A DNA stretch of 20,581 nucleotides from CAYZJD01 sp964478455 (GCA_964478455.1 CAYZJD010000032.1:1-20581); one strand, 5' to 3'. Counted from the stretch's first letter, positions 8,548 through 16,731 are shown. Translations and numbers: made by a program. Notes: generated by a model not told the origin, from the letters alone.

Positions 8548-8576
8548 TTGACACCGTGGCCCCGGCATGGAACACT
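8548..8576 (+). promoter_or_regulatory. Possible promoter of the SDR gene
   Basis: A perfect TTGACA (8548-8553) is followed after 17 bases by AACACT (8571-8576), a poor -10 hexamer with three matches. If used, the transcript would begin near 8583, just ahead of the AGGAG at 8586-8590. That would make 8597, not the upstream in-frame ATG at 8567, the start of the SDR. Confidence 0.35.
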
Positions 8577-8596
8577 CGTGGCTCCAGGAGAGAGAC

Positions 8597-9370
8597 ATGG
8601 GCGAACGGCTTAAGGACAAGATCGCCGTCATCACCGGCGCGGCGGGAGGAATCGGCAGCGATATGGCGCGCCTGTTTGCGGCCGAAGGCGCGGCAGTCGT
8701 GGTGGCGGACATTCTGGCGGAGAAGGGCGAGGCAGTGGCGTCGGAGATTCGGGCTTCCGGCGGCCGGGCGATCTCAGTTCCCGCCGACGTCTCCGACTCG
8801 CTGGACGTGGACCGGCTTTTCGACAGGACGGCCGAGACGTACGGCGGGCTGGACGTGCTGGTCAACAATGCGATCTCGCTCGACAACGACCCCACCATCG
8901 TCGAACTCCAAGAGGCCGCCTGGGACAAGATCATCAGCGTCTGCCTGAAAGGGACCTATCTCTGCGCTCGGCGGGCGCTGCGCATGATGAAAGCCCGCGG
9001 CAGCGGCAGCGTCATCTGGATGTCGAGCTGCAACGCGCTGTTCGGCGTCGGCGAGACGGCCTACACCGCGGCCAAAGGCGGCATCATCTCGATGGCCCGG
9101 CTGGTGGCGGCCGAGTACGGGGAGTGGAACATCCGGTCGAACGTGATCGCGCCGGGCACCATCGCCACCGAGAACTGCATGAATTTCTGGAAGCGGTTCC
9201 CGGCAGGCTACTCCCGGCTTCTAAGCATGTACCCGATGGGGAGGATCGGCACGCCCCGCGAGGTGTCCAATTACGCGCTATTTCTCGCCTCCGATGAATC
9301 GTCCTTCGTCACCGGCTCGGTGTGCGTGGTGGACGGAGGATTGCTCAGCGGTCGCAAGCTGGAGGTGTAG
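8597..9370 (+). CDS. SDR-family NAD(P)-dependent oxidoreductase
   Basis: This 257-residue cytoplasmic protein is a classical short-chain dehydrogenase/reductase of typical length. It shows the cofactor motif TGAAGGIG (13-20), an acidic D38 at the end of the second strand (favouring NAD over NADP), NNA (90-92, with I93 in place of the usual glycine), the catalytic serine region at 143-144 and YTAAK with Y156 and K160. A PGTIATE loop (187-193) and the C-terminal VDGG turn (246-248 plus) complete the fold. The start at 8597 has AGGAG six bases upstream; the ATG at 8567 has none and lies in the promoter-like segment. No membrane segment or signal is present. The gene stands alone on this strand, convergent with the CBM9-like gene. 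The substrate (sugar, polyol or hydroxy acid) cannot be told from sequence. Confidence 0.93.
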   Translation: MGERLKDKIAVITGAAGGIGSDMARLFAAEGAAVVVADILAEKGEAVASEIRASGGRAISVPADVSDSLDVDRLFDRTAETYGGLDVLVNNAISLDNDPTIVELQEAAWDKIISVCLKGTYLCARRALRMMKARGSGSVIWMSSCNALFGVGETAYTAAKGGIISMARLVAAEYGEWNIRSNVIAPGTIATENCMNFWKRFPAGYSRLLSMYPMGRIGTPREVSNYALFLASDESSFVTGSVCVVDGGLLSGRKLEV

Positions 9371-9387
9371 CGGCGGCCCGTCAAATC

Positions 9388-9410
9388 GCTGGCGCTCCTA
9401 CGGCGCCAGC
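9388..9410. terminator. Stem-loop between SDR and CBM9-like genes
   Basis: A perfect 8-bp inverted repeat, GCTGGCGC (9388-9395) and GCGCCAGC (9403-9410), has a 7-base loop. It covers the TAG stop of the leftward CBM9-like gene (9398-9400) and lies 17 bases after the SDR stop. There is no strong T run on either side, so a bidirectional terminator is likely but unproved. Confidence 0.45.
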
Positions 9411-10093
9411 TTCAGGATGCCGAACGCGGCCGGGTTGTGGAACCACTCCTGGTTCACGAGCCGCCACGCCAGGTGGCGGCGTTTCGTGCCCTGGATGCGG
9501 TAGAGGTTGAGGCGGTATTCGCGGCCGGCCTCGACCGGATGCGGGCCGATGCTCGCGAGAGGGATCTTCATCTCGCCGTACCACACCCGGCGCTTCTCGT
9601 CGATGCGGGTCTTCGAGGTGAAGCCCGAATTCCATTTCGCATCGATGGCGGGCGGCTTCGGATTCAGATTCACGTCGAGGTCGAGCCACTCGCCACGCGG
9701 GGAGATCTCGAATTCCTTGTAGCGCTTGATATCGCGGAAGTCCGAGCCGATGAAGACCTCGGCCACGTCCCAATCCCAGAGTTCCCAGGTGTCCGTGTCG
9801 TAGACGGGGTTTGGCTTCAGGTAGAGATCCTCGTAGGGGCACCTGAACAGGAAGTACAGGTGACCCGGCGTCCACAGCGAGCGGACCTCGCTGCGGTGCC
9901 CGGCCACCGGCTTGCCCCAGCGGTCGTTCTCGACGATCACAGCCGGCGCGGATGCCCACCATTCCGCCGACGGATCGGCGGTCAGCGGCACGTCCCTTGC
10001 GATGCGCTTGCTCGTCATGCGTCCCGGATCGGCGGCGCGCAGCGCGCCGGCCGCCAGCGTAGTCGCGAGCATGGTTCTTCTGGATGGCATCAT
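9398..10093 (-). CDS. Tat-exported CBM9-like (DOMON-type) carbohydrate-binding protein
   Basis: This 231-residue protein starts with a short twin-arginine signal (SRRTMLATTLAAGALRAA, residues 4-21). The rest is a single beta-sandwich domain of the family-9 carbohydrate-binding-like group. Typical marks are WTPGHLYFLFRCPYED (74-89), WDVAEVFIG (108-116), YKEFEISPRGEWLD (125-138), a DLDVNLNPKP strand and the closing FHNPAAFGILKL (218-229). Such domains bind sugars, often on extracytoplasmic proteins of soil bacteria, and enzymatic activity is not known for the stand-alone form. It begins three bases after the stop of the DUF362 gene, so it is the last gene of the leftward operon. The first two codons are both ATG, so the start could be one codon later. 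Confidence 0.85.
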   Translation of the reverse strand: MMPSRRTMLATTLAAGALRAADPGRMTSKRIARDVPLTADPSAEWWASAPAVIVENDRWGKPVAGHRSEVRSLWTPGHLYFLFRCPYEDLYLKPNPVYDTDTWELWDWDVAEVFIGSDFRDIKRYKEFEISPRGEWLDLDVNLNPKPPAIDAKWNSGFTSKTRIDEKRRVWYGEMKIPLASIGPHPVEAGREYRLNLYRIQGTKRRHLAWRLVNQEWFHNPAAFGILKLAP

Positions 10094-10096
10094 CGG

Positions 10097-11362
10097 TCAG
10101 ACCTTGTACTTGTCGTAGTCGAACGGTTCGTTCACGAGGTGGAGCTGCGGTTCGCCCTCTTTCGGCAGGTAGGGCGTCTTCAACGGCGTGCGCGGGAAGT
10201 CCGTCAGCCGGCGTGGAACCGCTTTGCCGCCCGCCCATTCGTAGACCGGAATCTCCCACGGGTTGAACGTGTCGCTCAGCCCGCGCTCCTTGGCGATGCG
10301 ATAGAGATGCACGTTGCCCGGCTCGTGGCCGGCAAGCCACAGGCCGATAACATCGAGCCGCCACTTGTTCTTGCCGAACAAGACCAGGTTGGCCATGTAG
10401 TCGTTGCCGATCTCGAAGGCATTGCCGTCGCGGCCGTAGATGGCCTCGATCATCGCGAGACCGGTGGTGAGCACGCTCTGGTTGTCGCACGTCTTGTGGG
10501 CCCAGATCTCCTGCTGGATGGGCTCGTCGTTCCAGTACATGCCGGGTGGAGAGAAACCGGTGTAGCGCGAGTAGCCCATCTTACAGTGGTTCTCGAAATA
10601 CCGCTTGATGCGGGCCTCGGCGTCCGGGCGGATATCGGCCTTCATGAATGCGGGGACGCCGGTGACCATCGGCCAGCCGGAGCAGAACCGCACGTAGGGC
10701 GTGACGACCAGCCCCTGTTCGTTCTTCACCGTCTGGGTGAGGCACATCCCGTGCGCCTTCCACTTAGCGATGTTGAGCAGCCACGTATCGGGCTCGTTCA
10801 CGGGCGCGTAGTGCGGGATGCGGTCGAACACGACTCCATCGGGCACTTTGCTCCAGACGATGTCCCTGCCGTCGCGGAAATCGCGCGGGCGGCGGTCGGG
10901 CTCGTTCATCTCGACGCCGTGGCGCTGGTTGATGTCGACCAGCCCGCGGGTGTTCCACCGCTCGTAGAGGTTGGCTTCGACGAACGTGAACTTGCGTAGG
11001 CCGAGTTCCTTGAGGCCGAGGATGATCCCTTCATAGAAGTCCGGATCGGTGCCGGTGCCCCAGTTCTCGGCCGGTGGCCGGTGCTTGCTCACGACGCTGA
11101 TGAAGTTCGGCTTCAGCACAACGCGATGCGTGAGCGGCACGCCCGGCTGGTCCATTGGGACGAAAATCTCGCGGGCCAGTTGGAGGCCTTCGGCCAGCTT
11201 GGCGGCCGAGTCCATCTTCGCCGGCACCCGCGTGCGCTTGATGAACACGGCCTTCGGGTTGGCCTCGATGAACGGATGCACGCCGAACCAGCGAGGCGCG
11301 GGAGCGGCGACGGCGCTGGCGGCCGCTGCGGTTGTCAGGAACTGCCTGCGGGTCATATCCAT
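10097..11362 (-). CDS. Tat-exported DUF362 domain protein
   Basis: This 421-residue protein opens with a clear Tat signal (TRRQFLTTAAAASAVAA, residues 4-20). The body matches DUF362: a KPNFIS motif (84-89), an amphipathic helix around DFYEGIILGLKELG (108-121) and the hallmark segment LLNIAKWKAHGMCLTQTVKN (195-214) followed by QGLV. No CxxCxxC ferredoxin motif is present, although some DUF362 proteins carry one. The biochemical role of the family is not established. GAGGG lies just upstream of the ATG, 49 bases after the corrected stop of the preceding gene. The gene belongs to the leftward block. Confidence 0.88.
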   Translation of the reverse strand: MDMTRRQFLTTAAAASAVAAPAPRWFGVHPFIEANPKAVFIKRTRVPAKMDSAAKLAEGLQLAREIFVPMDQPGVPLTHRVVLKPNFISVVSKHRPPAENWGTGTDPDFYEGIILGLKELGLRKFTFVEANLYERWNTRGLVDINQRHGVEMNEPDRRPRDFRDGRDIVWSKVPDGVVFDRIPHYAPVNEPDTWLLNIAKWKAHGMCLTQTVKNEQGLVVTPYVRFCSGWPMVTGVPAFMKADIRPDAEARIKRYFENHCKMGYSRYTGFSPPGMYWNDEPIQQEIWAHKTCDNQSVLTTGLAMIEAIYGRDGNAFEIGNDYMANLVLFGKNKWRLDVIGLWLAGHEPGNVHLYRIAKERGLSDTFNPWEIPVYEWAGGKAVPRRLTDFPRTPLKTPYLPKEGEPQLHLVNEPFDYDKYKV

Positions 11363-11411
11363 GCGACCCTCTTCGCGAAATCGGGGATTGCGTAGCCTGT
11401 CACCGGTTTTC

Positions 11412-13129
11412 TCACTCCAGGTCGATCAGCGCCAGGCGGCGCAGGTGATCGATGTTGATCTCGGTCCCGCTGCCGCGCTCGGCCACGCGCANNNNNNNNN
11501 NNNNNNNNNNNNNNNNNNNNNNNNNNNNNNNNNNNNNNNNNNNNNNNNNNNNNNNNNNNNNNNNNNNNNNNNNNNNNNNNNNNNNNNNNNNCGGCGCAGG
11601 TGATCGATGTTGATCTCGGTCCCGCTGCCGCGCTCGGCCACGCGCAGCGGCGACGGAGCGGCGCCCGGCTCACGCAGGATCGCCTTGGAGAAAACGCCTT
11701 CCACCCGAATCAGAAACTCGTACTCGTCAAGCGGGTGGCCGTAGTTCACCAGAATGACGGAAGCCTTGCCACCAGGCCGCGCGGCGAGCACGCCGATGAC
11801 GGTGTCGGCGCCCCAGATGCGAAGATCGCGGGTCCTTATGCCGAGCGCGTCGATGACGTCGAGCGCGAACTCGGCCGGGTCGATGACCGGGCCGGCGTAG
11901 CCGAGCACGCGACCCGAGCCAAGCGCCAGAATCTCGCGCTCCTCCTCCTTCCGTTCAAGGCGCGCCGCCGGATCGCGCCACCACTTGGGATCGTTGTCGG
12001 CGGCGGGCGCCGCCATCACCTGGCCGCCGGACCGGGCGAAGTCGAGCGCGCGCCGGCGGCCGGCCTCGCCGGGCGTTGGGATGTTGGCCGCCACCAGCAC
12101 TCGCGAGCGGCCGGGCTGCCACTCGGGCAAGGACGCCGCCGGGAACACGGCCGGGGAGACGTTGCGGCGGTACATCATGTTGAGCAGCTCGCCGGACTGC
12201 TCGAAAGTTCCCGCGGCTACCGCGACCCGCGAAGCCGCCGGCGAGCGGAACACCGGCAGGTGTTCTTTGAGGAAGCCGGTGGTATCCGCGAGCGAACGCC
12301 ACGTTTCGAGTGCCTGCTGCTTGCCTTCGAGAATCGCTTTCTGGTGGATTTCAGGGAAGTACAGGATGGCGTTGCCGCCGCCGGCGAAGGCGTCGGCGAG
12401 AACAAGTTCGAGCGAATCGAGATGGATGGCGCGGCTCTTGGAGACGCCCGCGCTCTCGTCGGGACGATATCCCAGAAGCGCCGCCCGCTCCGGATGGACG
12501 CCGCCGAGCCAGCCGGCGACGAACGAGTTGGCATCCACCCAGAAGGACTCGGTGGCGCTGGCCACGGAAGGGTCCGGCGGCTGCATGCCCGGCCAGCGGC
12601 CCTCGCGTAGTACCGCGTGCGCCGGTTCGATGCGCCAATGGACCTGCTCCGGCTTCAGGAAGACGAACGAGACGAGGTCCTTGCGCTCGGCGGCGACGGC
12701 CCGCGTGGCCTGCTCGCTCGGCAGCGCATCGAAGGCGACACCGGCGAAGCCGGCTGCCGCGGCCGAGTCAATGCCCTTGCGCAGCGCGGCCTCCTCTGTG
12801 GCCCCCGCGATTTCGGCGACCGGCACGAGACCTCCCTCACGGCAGGCGCGCGCGAACGAAGCGGCATCGCCGTCGCTGCCAAACGGCACGAACACCGCGC
12901 GAAAGCCGGCCTCGCGCAGCAGGGCAACCGCCCGCGCGTCGAGGACGCTCCACCCCGCGAGCATGTCCTTGTCGGGATTGATATCCGCCGCGACTGGCGC
13001 AACCGCCAACAGCATTGAAACCAGGACAGTTCCACAAGTCCTTCCGGTCCAATCTGGGGCAGGCACTTTCGCCTGCCCGGCCGGCGCATGCGGTGATTTC
13101 TTCACACCCTCCAGAAACCAGTGGCGCAT
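11412..13129 (-). CDS. Exported glycosidase-like protein of unknown family, interrupted by assembly gap
   Basis: The gene is broken by the 100-N run, but the two identical 55-bp flanks show how to close it. Merging them keeps the frame and ends the protein in INIDHLRRLALIDLE with a TGA at 11412-11414, about 520 residues in all. Taken at face value, the 155 extra bases shift the frame and give a false C-terminus ending at 11426. A hydrophobic segment (VLVSMLLAVAPVAA, about residues 34-47) precedes ADIN and should be an export signal. What follows looks like a TIM-barrel half (LREAGFRAVFVPFG, GFAGVAFDALPSE), an alpha/beta middle domain (SRVLVAANIP, GGQVMAAP) and a C-terminal beta domain, which resembles the layout of GH42-like glycosidases. 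I cannot assign a family. The ATG at 13129 lies just past the M81 stop with GGAGTGA upstream; a GTG at 13135 is the alternative. Confidence 0.7.
11437..11491. repeat. 55-bp duplicated contig end, left copy
   Basis: This 55-bp segment, starting CGGCGCAGGTGATCG and ending CCACGCGCA, runs directly into the N run. It is identical to 11592-11646 on the other side. The exact match and its end-to-end placement indicate overlapping contig ends, not a biological repeat. Confidence 0.95.
11492..11591. other. Assembly gap of exactly 100 Ns
   Basis: A round-number run of 100 unknown bases marks a scaffold join. Because its flanks are the same 55 bp, the gap is probably negative in size: the contigs overlap and no sequence is missing. 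It sits near the 3' end of the glycosidase-like gene. Confidence 0.98.
11592..11646. repeat. 55-bp duplicated contig end, right copy
   Basis: Identical to 11437-11491. In the merged sequence only one copy should remain. Its leftward translation is RVAERGSGTEINIDHLR, in frame with the gene. Confidence 0.95.
13057..13078. repeat. REP-like palindrome, copy 1
   Basis: GGGCAGGC (13057-13064) and GCCTGCCC (13071-13078) form a perfect 8-bp stem with loop ACTTTC. The central 18 bases match copy 2 (17986-18005) at 17 of 18 positions. The element lies 51 bases inside the 5' end of the glycosidase-like gene, ahead of the part coding for its hydrophobic export segment. Confidence 0.6.
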
Positions 13130-13131
13130 TC

Positions 13132-14658
13132 TCACTCCAGGCCGAACAATGGGCGTCGCACGCTCTTGTAAGTGAAGCGCGCGGGATTCACGGCGGTGGC
13201 ACCGGGTGAATCAACTTCGATAATGCGTTTCGCCACCGGCTCGTAGGCGGCGCGGAAGGCGATGGCCGCCTTCACCACCAGAATCTTCTGCCGCTCGGGA
13301 TAGATTCCGCAACTGATCAACTGCTGGAGGCTCATCGGCGCTTCCCGTTCGGTGGTGAGAAGCAGCAGGTTAGGGACGTCGCGCGTCGAGCCTTCCACTT
13401 CGATGACGGCGGACAGTCCCTGGTCGTGGTAGCGGCCGCCGCCGTGGCGCACCTCGGTCTCGATGTAGCGGCCGTCATGGAGCGATTTGACGCGGCCGCG
13501 CACGCGGACCGGGTCGCCATGCAGCCGGTCGATCTTGCCCCCGACCATCTCGTCGAATGCGCCGCCGATGCCGGCCGCGGCCGCCGCACGGACCGCCGCC
13601 GGATCGGCGATCACCATCACCCAGCCCTGCGCCTTCTGCTTCAGCAGTTCGGCGAGCAGGAAGGTGCTGTCGCCGGCGGAACCGCCGCCGATGTTGTCGC
13701 CCATGTCGACGAGCACCACGGGCGCTTTGTCGGAAGCCGCCGCCTCGCGAACCGCCGCCGCCGGATCGGGCAGGCGGAGAACGAGTCTGTCGCGCGTGGC
13801 CCAGAGCATCTCGCCGAGGCGGTCGGCCTCGCGCCTGGCCAGCGCGGGATCGTTGTCGGTGACCACTACAACACTGACGCCCATGGCCGGTGTGTCCGCG
13901 TACTGGTAGCCGCCGGTGACGCTGGCGGCGAGGATCTTCGGATCCCGTTCGAGCCTGCGGCTTTCCTCGACGATGGGAGCCAGCGGCTCCACGTTCGTGT
14001 TCTGGAAACGGATGTTGTAAAGCATCGGCGGCTTGGCCACGGCCTGCACGGGCCTGATCTTGCCGCGGACGATGCCGGCCACAATCTCGGCGGCCTTGCG
14101 GCCGCGCTCCCGCTGGTCCACGTGCGGATTGGTCTTGTAAGTGAGCAGCGCAGTCGAGCGCTCGACGATCTCCGGCGAGATGTTGGCGTGGAAGTCATGC
14201 GTCACCACGATGGGGAAGTCCTTGCCGAGGGCCTCCCGAACGCGCCGGACCATCTCGGCGTCGCCGTGGGGACGGGTCTCGCAGACCATCGCCCCGTGCA
14301 GGGCAAGCAGCAGCCCGTCGAGCTTCGGGGCGGACTTGAGCAGGCGGATCAACTCGCCGGTCAGGGTGTCGAGCGCCTCGCCGGTGACCGGCCCGGCGGG
14401 GGTGGCCGAGGCGAACAGCGTCGGATGCAGATCAAGTCCGAATTGCGCGGCGCCTTCGAAGTAACCGGCCAGTTCGTCGGCGCTTTTCTCGAATTCGGCG
14501 CGGATTTCCTCGCCGCGCCAGACCTTGAACTGCGCCAGCGTGGTCTTGTTGGGGTTGAACGAATTCGACTCGTGCATGATGCCGCCGTAGCCGATGCGAG
14601 GCCGGCTTTCGCCGGCGGCCGCGACCGCGCACATAAGTATCCAGGTTAAAAGTTTCAT
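13132..14658 (-). CDS. Secreted M81-family metallopeptidase (MlrC-like)
   Basis: This 508-residue protein is a full-length member of peptidase family M81, whose best-studied member, MlrC, acts late in microcystin breakdown. Seen here are HESNSF (29-34), LALHGAM (118-124), HDFHAN (154-159), TYKTNPHVD (173-181), DMGDNIGGGSAGDST (318-332), and a C-terminal SPGATAVNP (484-492). D155, H157 and H179 sit in the places of the MlrC zinc ligands. A signal peptide (MKLLTWILMCAVAAAGE) shows it is exported, unlike many cytoplasmic M81 enzymes. Its start is one base after the stop of the Gfo/Idh-like gene, and its stop overlaps the GTG candidate start of the next gene, so translation is probably coupled. 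Microcystin is an unlikely natural substrate; small peptides or amide-linked compounds are more plausible. Confidence 0.92.
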   Translation of the reverse strand: MKLLTWILMCAVAAAGESRPRIGYGGIMHESNSFNPNKTTLAQFKVWRGEEIRAEFEKSADELAGYFEGAAQFGLDLHPTLFASATPAGPVTGEALDTLTGELIRLLKSAPKLDGLLLALHGAMVCETRPHGDAEMVRRVREALGKDFPIVVTHDFHANISPEIVERSTALLTYKTNPHVDQRERGRKAAEIVAGIVRGKIRPVQAVAKPPMLYNIRFQNTNVEPLAPIVEESRRLERDPKILAASVTGGYQYADTPAMGVSVVVVTDNDPALARREADRLGEMLWATRDRLVLRLPDPAAAVREAAASDKAPVVLVDMGDNIGGGSAGDSTFLLAELLKQKAQGWVMVIADPAAVRAAAAAGIGGAFDEMVGGKIDRLHGDPVRVRGRVKSLHDGRYIETEVRHGGGRYHDQGLSAVIEVEGSTRDVPNLLLLTTEREAPMSLQQLISCGIYPERQKILVVKAAIAFRAAYEPVAKRIIEVDSPGATAVNPARFTYKSVRRPLFGLE

Positions 14659-14659
14659 C

Positions 14660-15862
14660 TCAAGCTCGCTCGACGTAGACCTTCCCTGGCGGCCGGTAGG
14701 CGATGGCCAGCTCGGGCGTCGCCATTCTCCTCCGCTGGACGCGGGACTCGAACAGGAACGCCAGCGCCCCGGTCGTGAGCAGCGTCCGCTCGACAGGATA
14801 CTGCGGCCGGCGGGTCACGAAGAACTCCTCGATCACGTGGACCAGGGCGTCGAAGTGAGGCAGTGGCCGCTCGCCCTCGTTCACGTAGAGCGTGGCGACG
14901 GGGCGCCGCTGGCCCTGAAGCTGCGCCGCGAAGAGGAAGTCGCTGATGTGGCCGTCCAGCATGTACGATGCGGCGCGGAACCCGTCATTGTATTCGAGCG
15001 CGAACACGACGGGCTGGCGGGCGTTGGCTTCCGGACGGCCGGGCCTTGCCGGCGCTGCTGCCAGCGCGGCCTCGAGCAGCGGAGCGCTCCACCGTCCCTC
15101 GCCGTCGCGCCATTTCCAGACGGCCTCGCCCTCGATCCACTCGACCGACCGGATGCCTTTCTCGCCGCCCCGGCGGCGCTCGACCATGCATTGCAGGGCT
15201 TCGAGCGTGTGAAAACCGTAGGCGTCCAGCTCGCCGTAGCCGGCGGAGACGGCGTGCTCGATGCGCGCGCCAAGCGGCAGTTCGAGCGGCGGGCGGCGAA
15301 TCGTGACCGGAATGGACGAGCCGGCCATGAACGGAATGCCCAGTTCCTTCGCTTCGCGGTACATCGCGGAGGCTTTCTCCCAGGACCAGGAGAGGTGCTT
15401 GTCGCAGAAAACGGGGACCGGGCGCCCGCCGGCGCGGATCACCTCAGCGATCCGCCGGAAGAGTTCGTAGCGGGGGTACAGCTTCTGGCCGCGGTCGTTG
15501 GTGGGATAGTCGCCGTGCTCGCCGATGAGCAGCACGGCATCGACGGCCAGCTTGCCCGTGCCGAGCGTGAGCGCCTCTTCGACAGTGGGCCAGATGCGGA
15601 AGCCGTGCTTCGCGGAGAGGGCCCGGCTCATGTCCTTGGGCGCAACGTGGTCGGTGTACATTGAGACGATGCGGGTGCGGGGCTCGACCCGGCGGCCGTC
15701 AGGCGCGTAGCCCTCGAGGATGCGGCCGGCGATCACGTCGGCGTGCGACCAGTAGTAATAGGTCGTGACGATGGCGGCGACTCGGGGCTTCTCAGCGGGT
15801 GCGGCCGGCAGGCCGGCGGCGCCGAACAGCAGCGAGCGTCGGGTGAAGCGGCCGTTTTCCAT
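14660..15862 (-). CDS. Tat-exported Gfo/Idh/MocA-like protein of unknown function
   Basis: This 400-residue protein has a Tat signal (FTRRSLLFGAAGLPAAPA, residues 6-23). Its middle part resembles the Gfo/Idh/MocA oxidoreductase layout: VPVFCDKHLSWSWEKASAMY (149-168, where such enzymes have a C/E-K-P motif) and ELGIPFMAGSS (173-183), then YGFHTLEALQCMVERRRGGE (215-234). The N-terminal glycine-rich GxGxxG loop is missing; the first strand reads RVAAIVTTYYYWSHAD (27-42). NAD binding is therefore doubtful, and with export, a non-redox role is possible. I recognise the sequence type from acidobacterial and planctomycete-like genomes, where it is annotated only as hypothetical. It follows the IclR gene by 43 bases and precedes M81 by one base. 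Confidence 0.8.
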   Translation of the reverse strand: MENGRFTRRSLLFGAAGLPAAPAEKPRVAAIVTTYYYWSHADVIAGRILEGYAPDGRRVEPRTRIVSMYTDHVAPKDMSRALSAKHGFRIWPTVEEALTLGTGKLAVDAVLLIGEHGDYPTNDRGQKLYPRYELFRRIAEVIRAGGRPVPVFCDKHLSWSWEKASAMYREAKELGIPFMAGSSIPVTIRRPPLELPLGARIEHAVSAGYGELDAYGFHTLEALQCMVERRRGGEKGIRSVEWIEGEAVWKWRDGEGRWSAPLLEAALAAAPARPGRPEANARQPVVFALEYNDGFRAASYMLDGHISDFLFAAQLQGQRRPVATLYVNEGERPLPHFDALVHVIEEFFVTRRPQYPVERTLLTTGALAFLFESRVQRRRMATPELAIAYRPPGKVYVERA

Positions 15863-15905
15863 ATGAGCCTATAAGTTGGCTATTGAGCCCGATTTTGCAA
15901 CGGCT

Positions 15906-16706
15906 TCATGCGATTGCCGCCGGCTGGCGGAAGTGCTTGGAGATCTCCGCGGCCGCGGCGAGCAGGCCCTCCACCACCGGTGAGTCCTTCTTCGGGTTGA
16001 AGCGCGAGGTGGGGCCGGAGATGCTGATGGCCGCGATGGCATTGCCGCGGCCGTCGAGGATCGGGGCGCCGACGCAGGTAGCGAGCGTCGAGGTCTCGCC
16101 GCGGTCGAAAGCGTAGCCGCGCTCGCGAACGCGCCGCAGTTCTTTGCGGAACTCCTCGGGGTCGGTAATGGTGTTGCGGGTAAGCATGGGCAGTTCGCGG
16201 CCACCGATGAGACTTTCGGCGATGTCCGGATCCGAGAAGGCGAGGATGGCCTTGCCGAGAGCGCTGGCGTGGGCTTCGACGGAGGCGCCAGGGCGCTCGT
16301 GCAGACGGAGCGCGTACTCGCTCGGGACGACCTCCAGATAGACGATCTTGTCCAGGTGCAATTGGCCGAGGTTGACGGTTTCGCCGAACTGGTCGCGGAG
16401 ACGGAGCATGTGCGGCAGGGCGGCGCGTTTAAGCGAGTCCGCCGAGGCCACGTCGCTCACCAGATCGGCCAGGCTGTGGCTGACGTAGTAATTGCGCCGG
16501 GCGTCGCGCAGCACGTACCCGAGATGACGCAGCGTGGTCAGGATCCGGAACACCGTGGACTTGGCCACGCCGGTGCGATGGGTGATCTCGTTCAAGCCGA
16601 GGGCCCCCGCCCTGGAAAGTTCCTCCAGGATGCGGAACGTGCTCCTCACCACCGGCACCATGTAGCGAGATTCAGGATCGGTCTGCGGGGTTTTCTTCGT
16701 CTTCAT
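15906..16706 (-). CDS. IclR-family transcriptional regulator
   Basis: This 266-residue cytoplasmic regulator has an N-terminal winged helix (residues 18-78: VVRSTFRILEELSRAGALGL, then TGVAKSTVFRILTTLRHLGY as the recognition part). The C-terminal IclR effector domain shows HASALGKAILAF (146-157), RERGYAFDRGE (194-204) and CVGAPILDGRGNAIAAISISGP (211-232). The length is normal for the family. The frame is open to 16907, but the ATG at 16706 has GGAG seven bases upstream and gives the usual N-terminus; the upstream part overlaps the operator and has no ribosome site. It leads five downstream genes on the same strand and is divergent from galT, so it likely controls itself, that block and perhaps galT. 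IclR proteins sense small metabolites; the ligand here is unknown. Confidence 0.93.
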   Translation of the reverse strand: MKTKKTPQTDPESRYMVPVVRSTFRILEELSRAGALGLNEITHRTGVAKSTVFRILTTLRHLGYVLRDARRNYYVSHSLADLVSDVASADSLKRAALPHMLRLRDQFGETVNLGQLHLDKIVYLEVVPSEYALRLHERPGASVEAHASALGKAILAFSDPDIAESLIGGRELPMLTRNTITDPEEFRKELRRVRERGYAFDRGETSTLATCVGAPILDGRGNAIAAISISGPTSRFNPKKDSPVVEGLLAAAAEISKHFRQPAAIA

Positions 16707-16731
16707 GAGTGGCTCCGACAACGTCGGCCTT

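Noticed and set aside
8567..8596. Upstream ATG start for the SDR
   Set aside because: No ribosome site precedes it and it overlaps the -10-like element; AGGAG is placed for the ATG at 8597.
9437..10999. 520-codon plus-strand frame opposite the CBM9-like and DUF362 genes
   Set aside because: It has no family features and is the antisense shadow of two well-supported genes in high-GC DNA.
11426..11491. C-terminus of the glycosidase-like protein read through the Ns and ending at 11426
   Set aside because: The 155 inserted bases shift the frame; the left copy of the duplicated 55-mer is then read in a different frame from the right copy.
13426..15664. Long plus-strand frames opposite the M81 and Gfo/Idh-like genes
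   Set aside because: Both are rich in R, H, D and G as expected for shadows of GC-rich codons; the opposite strand carries clear motifs and signals.
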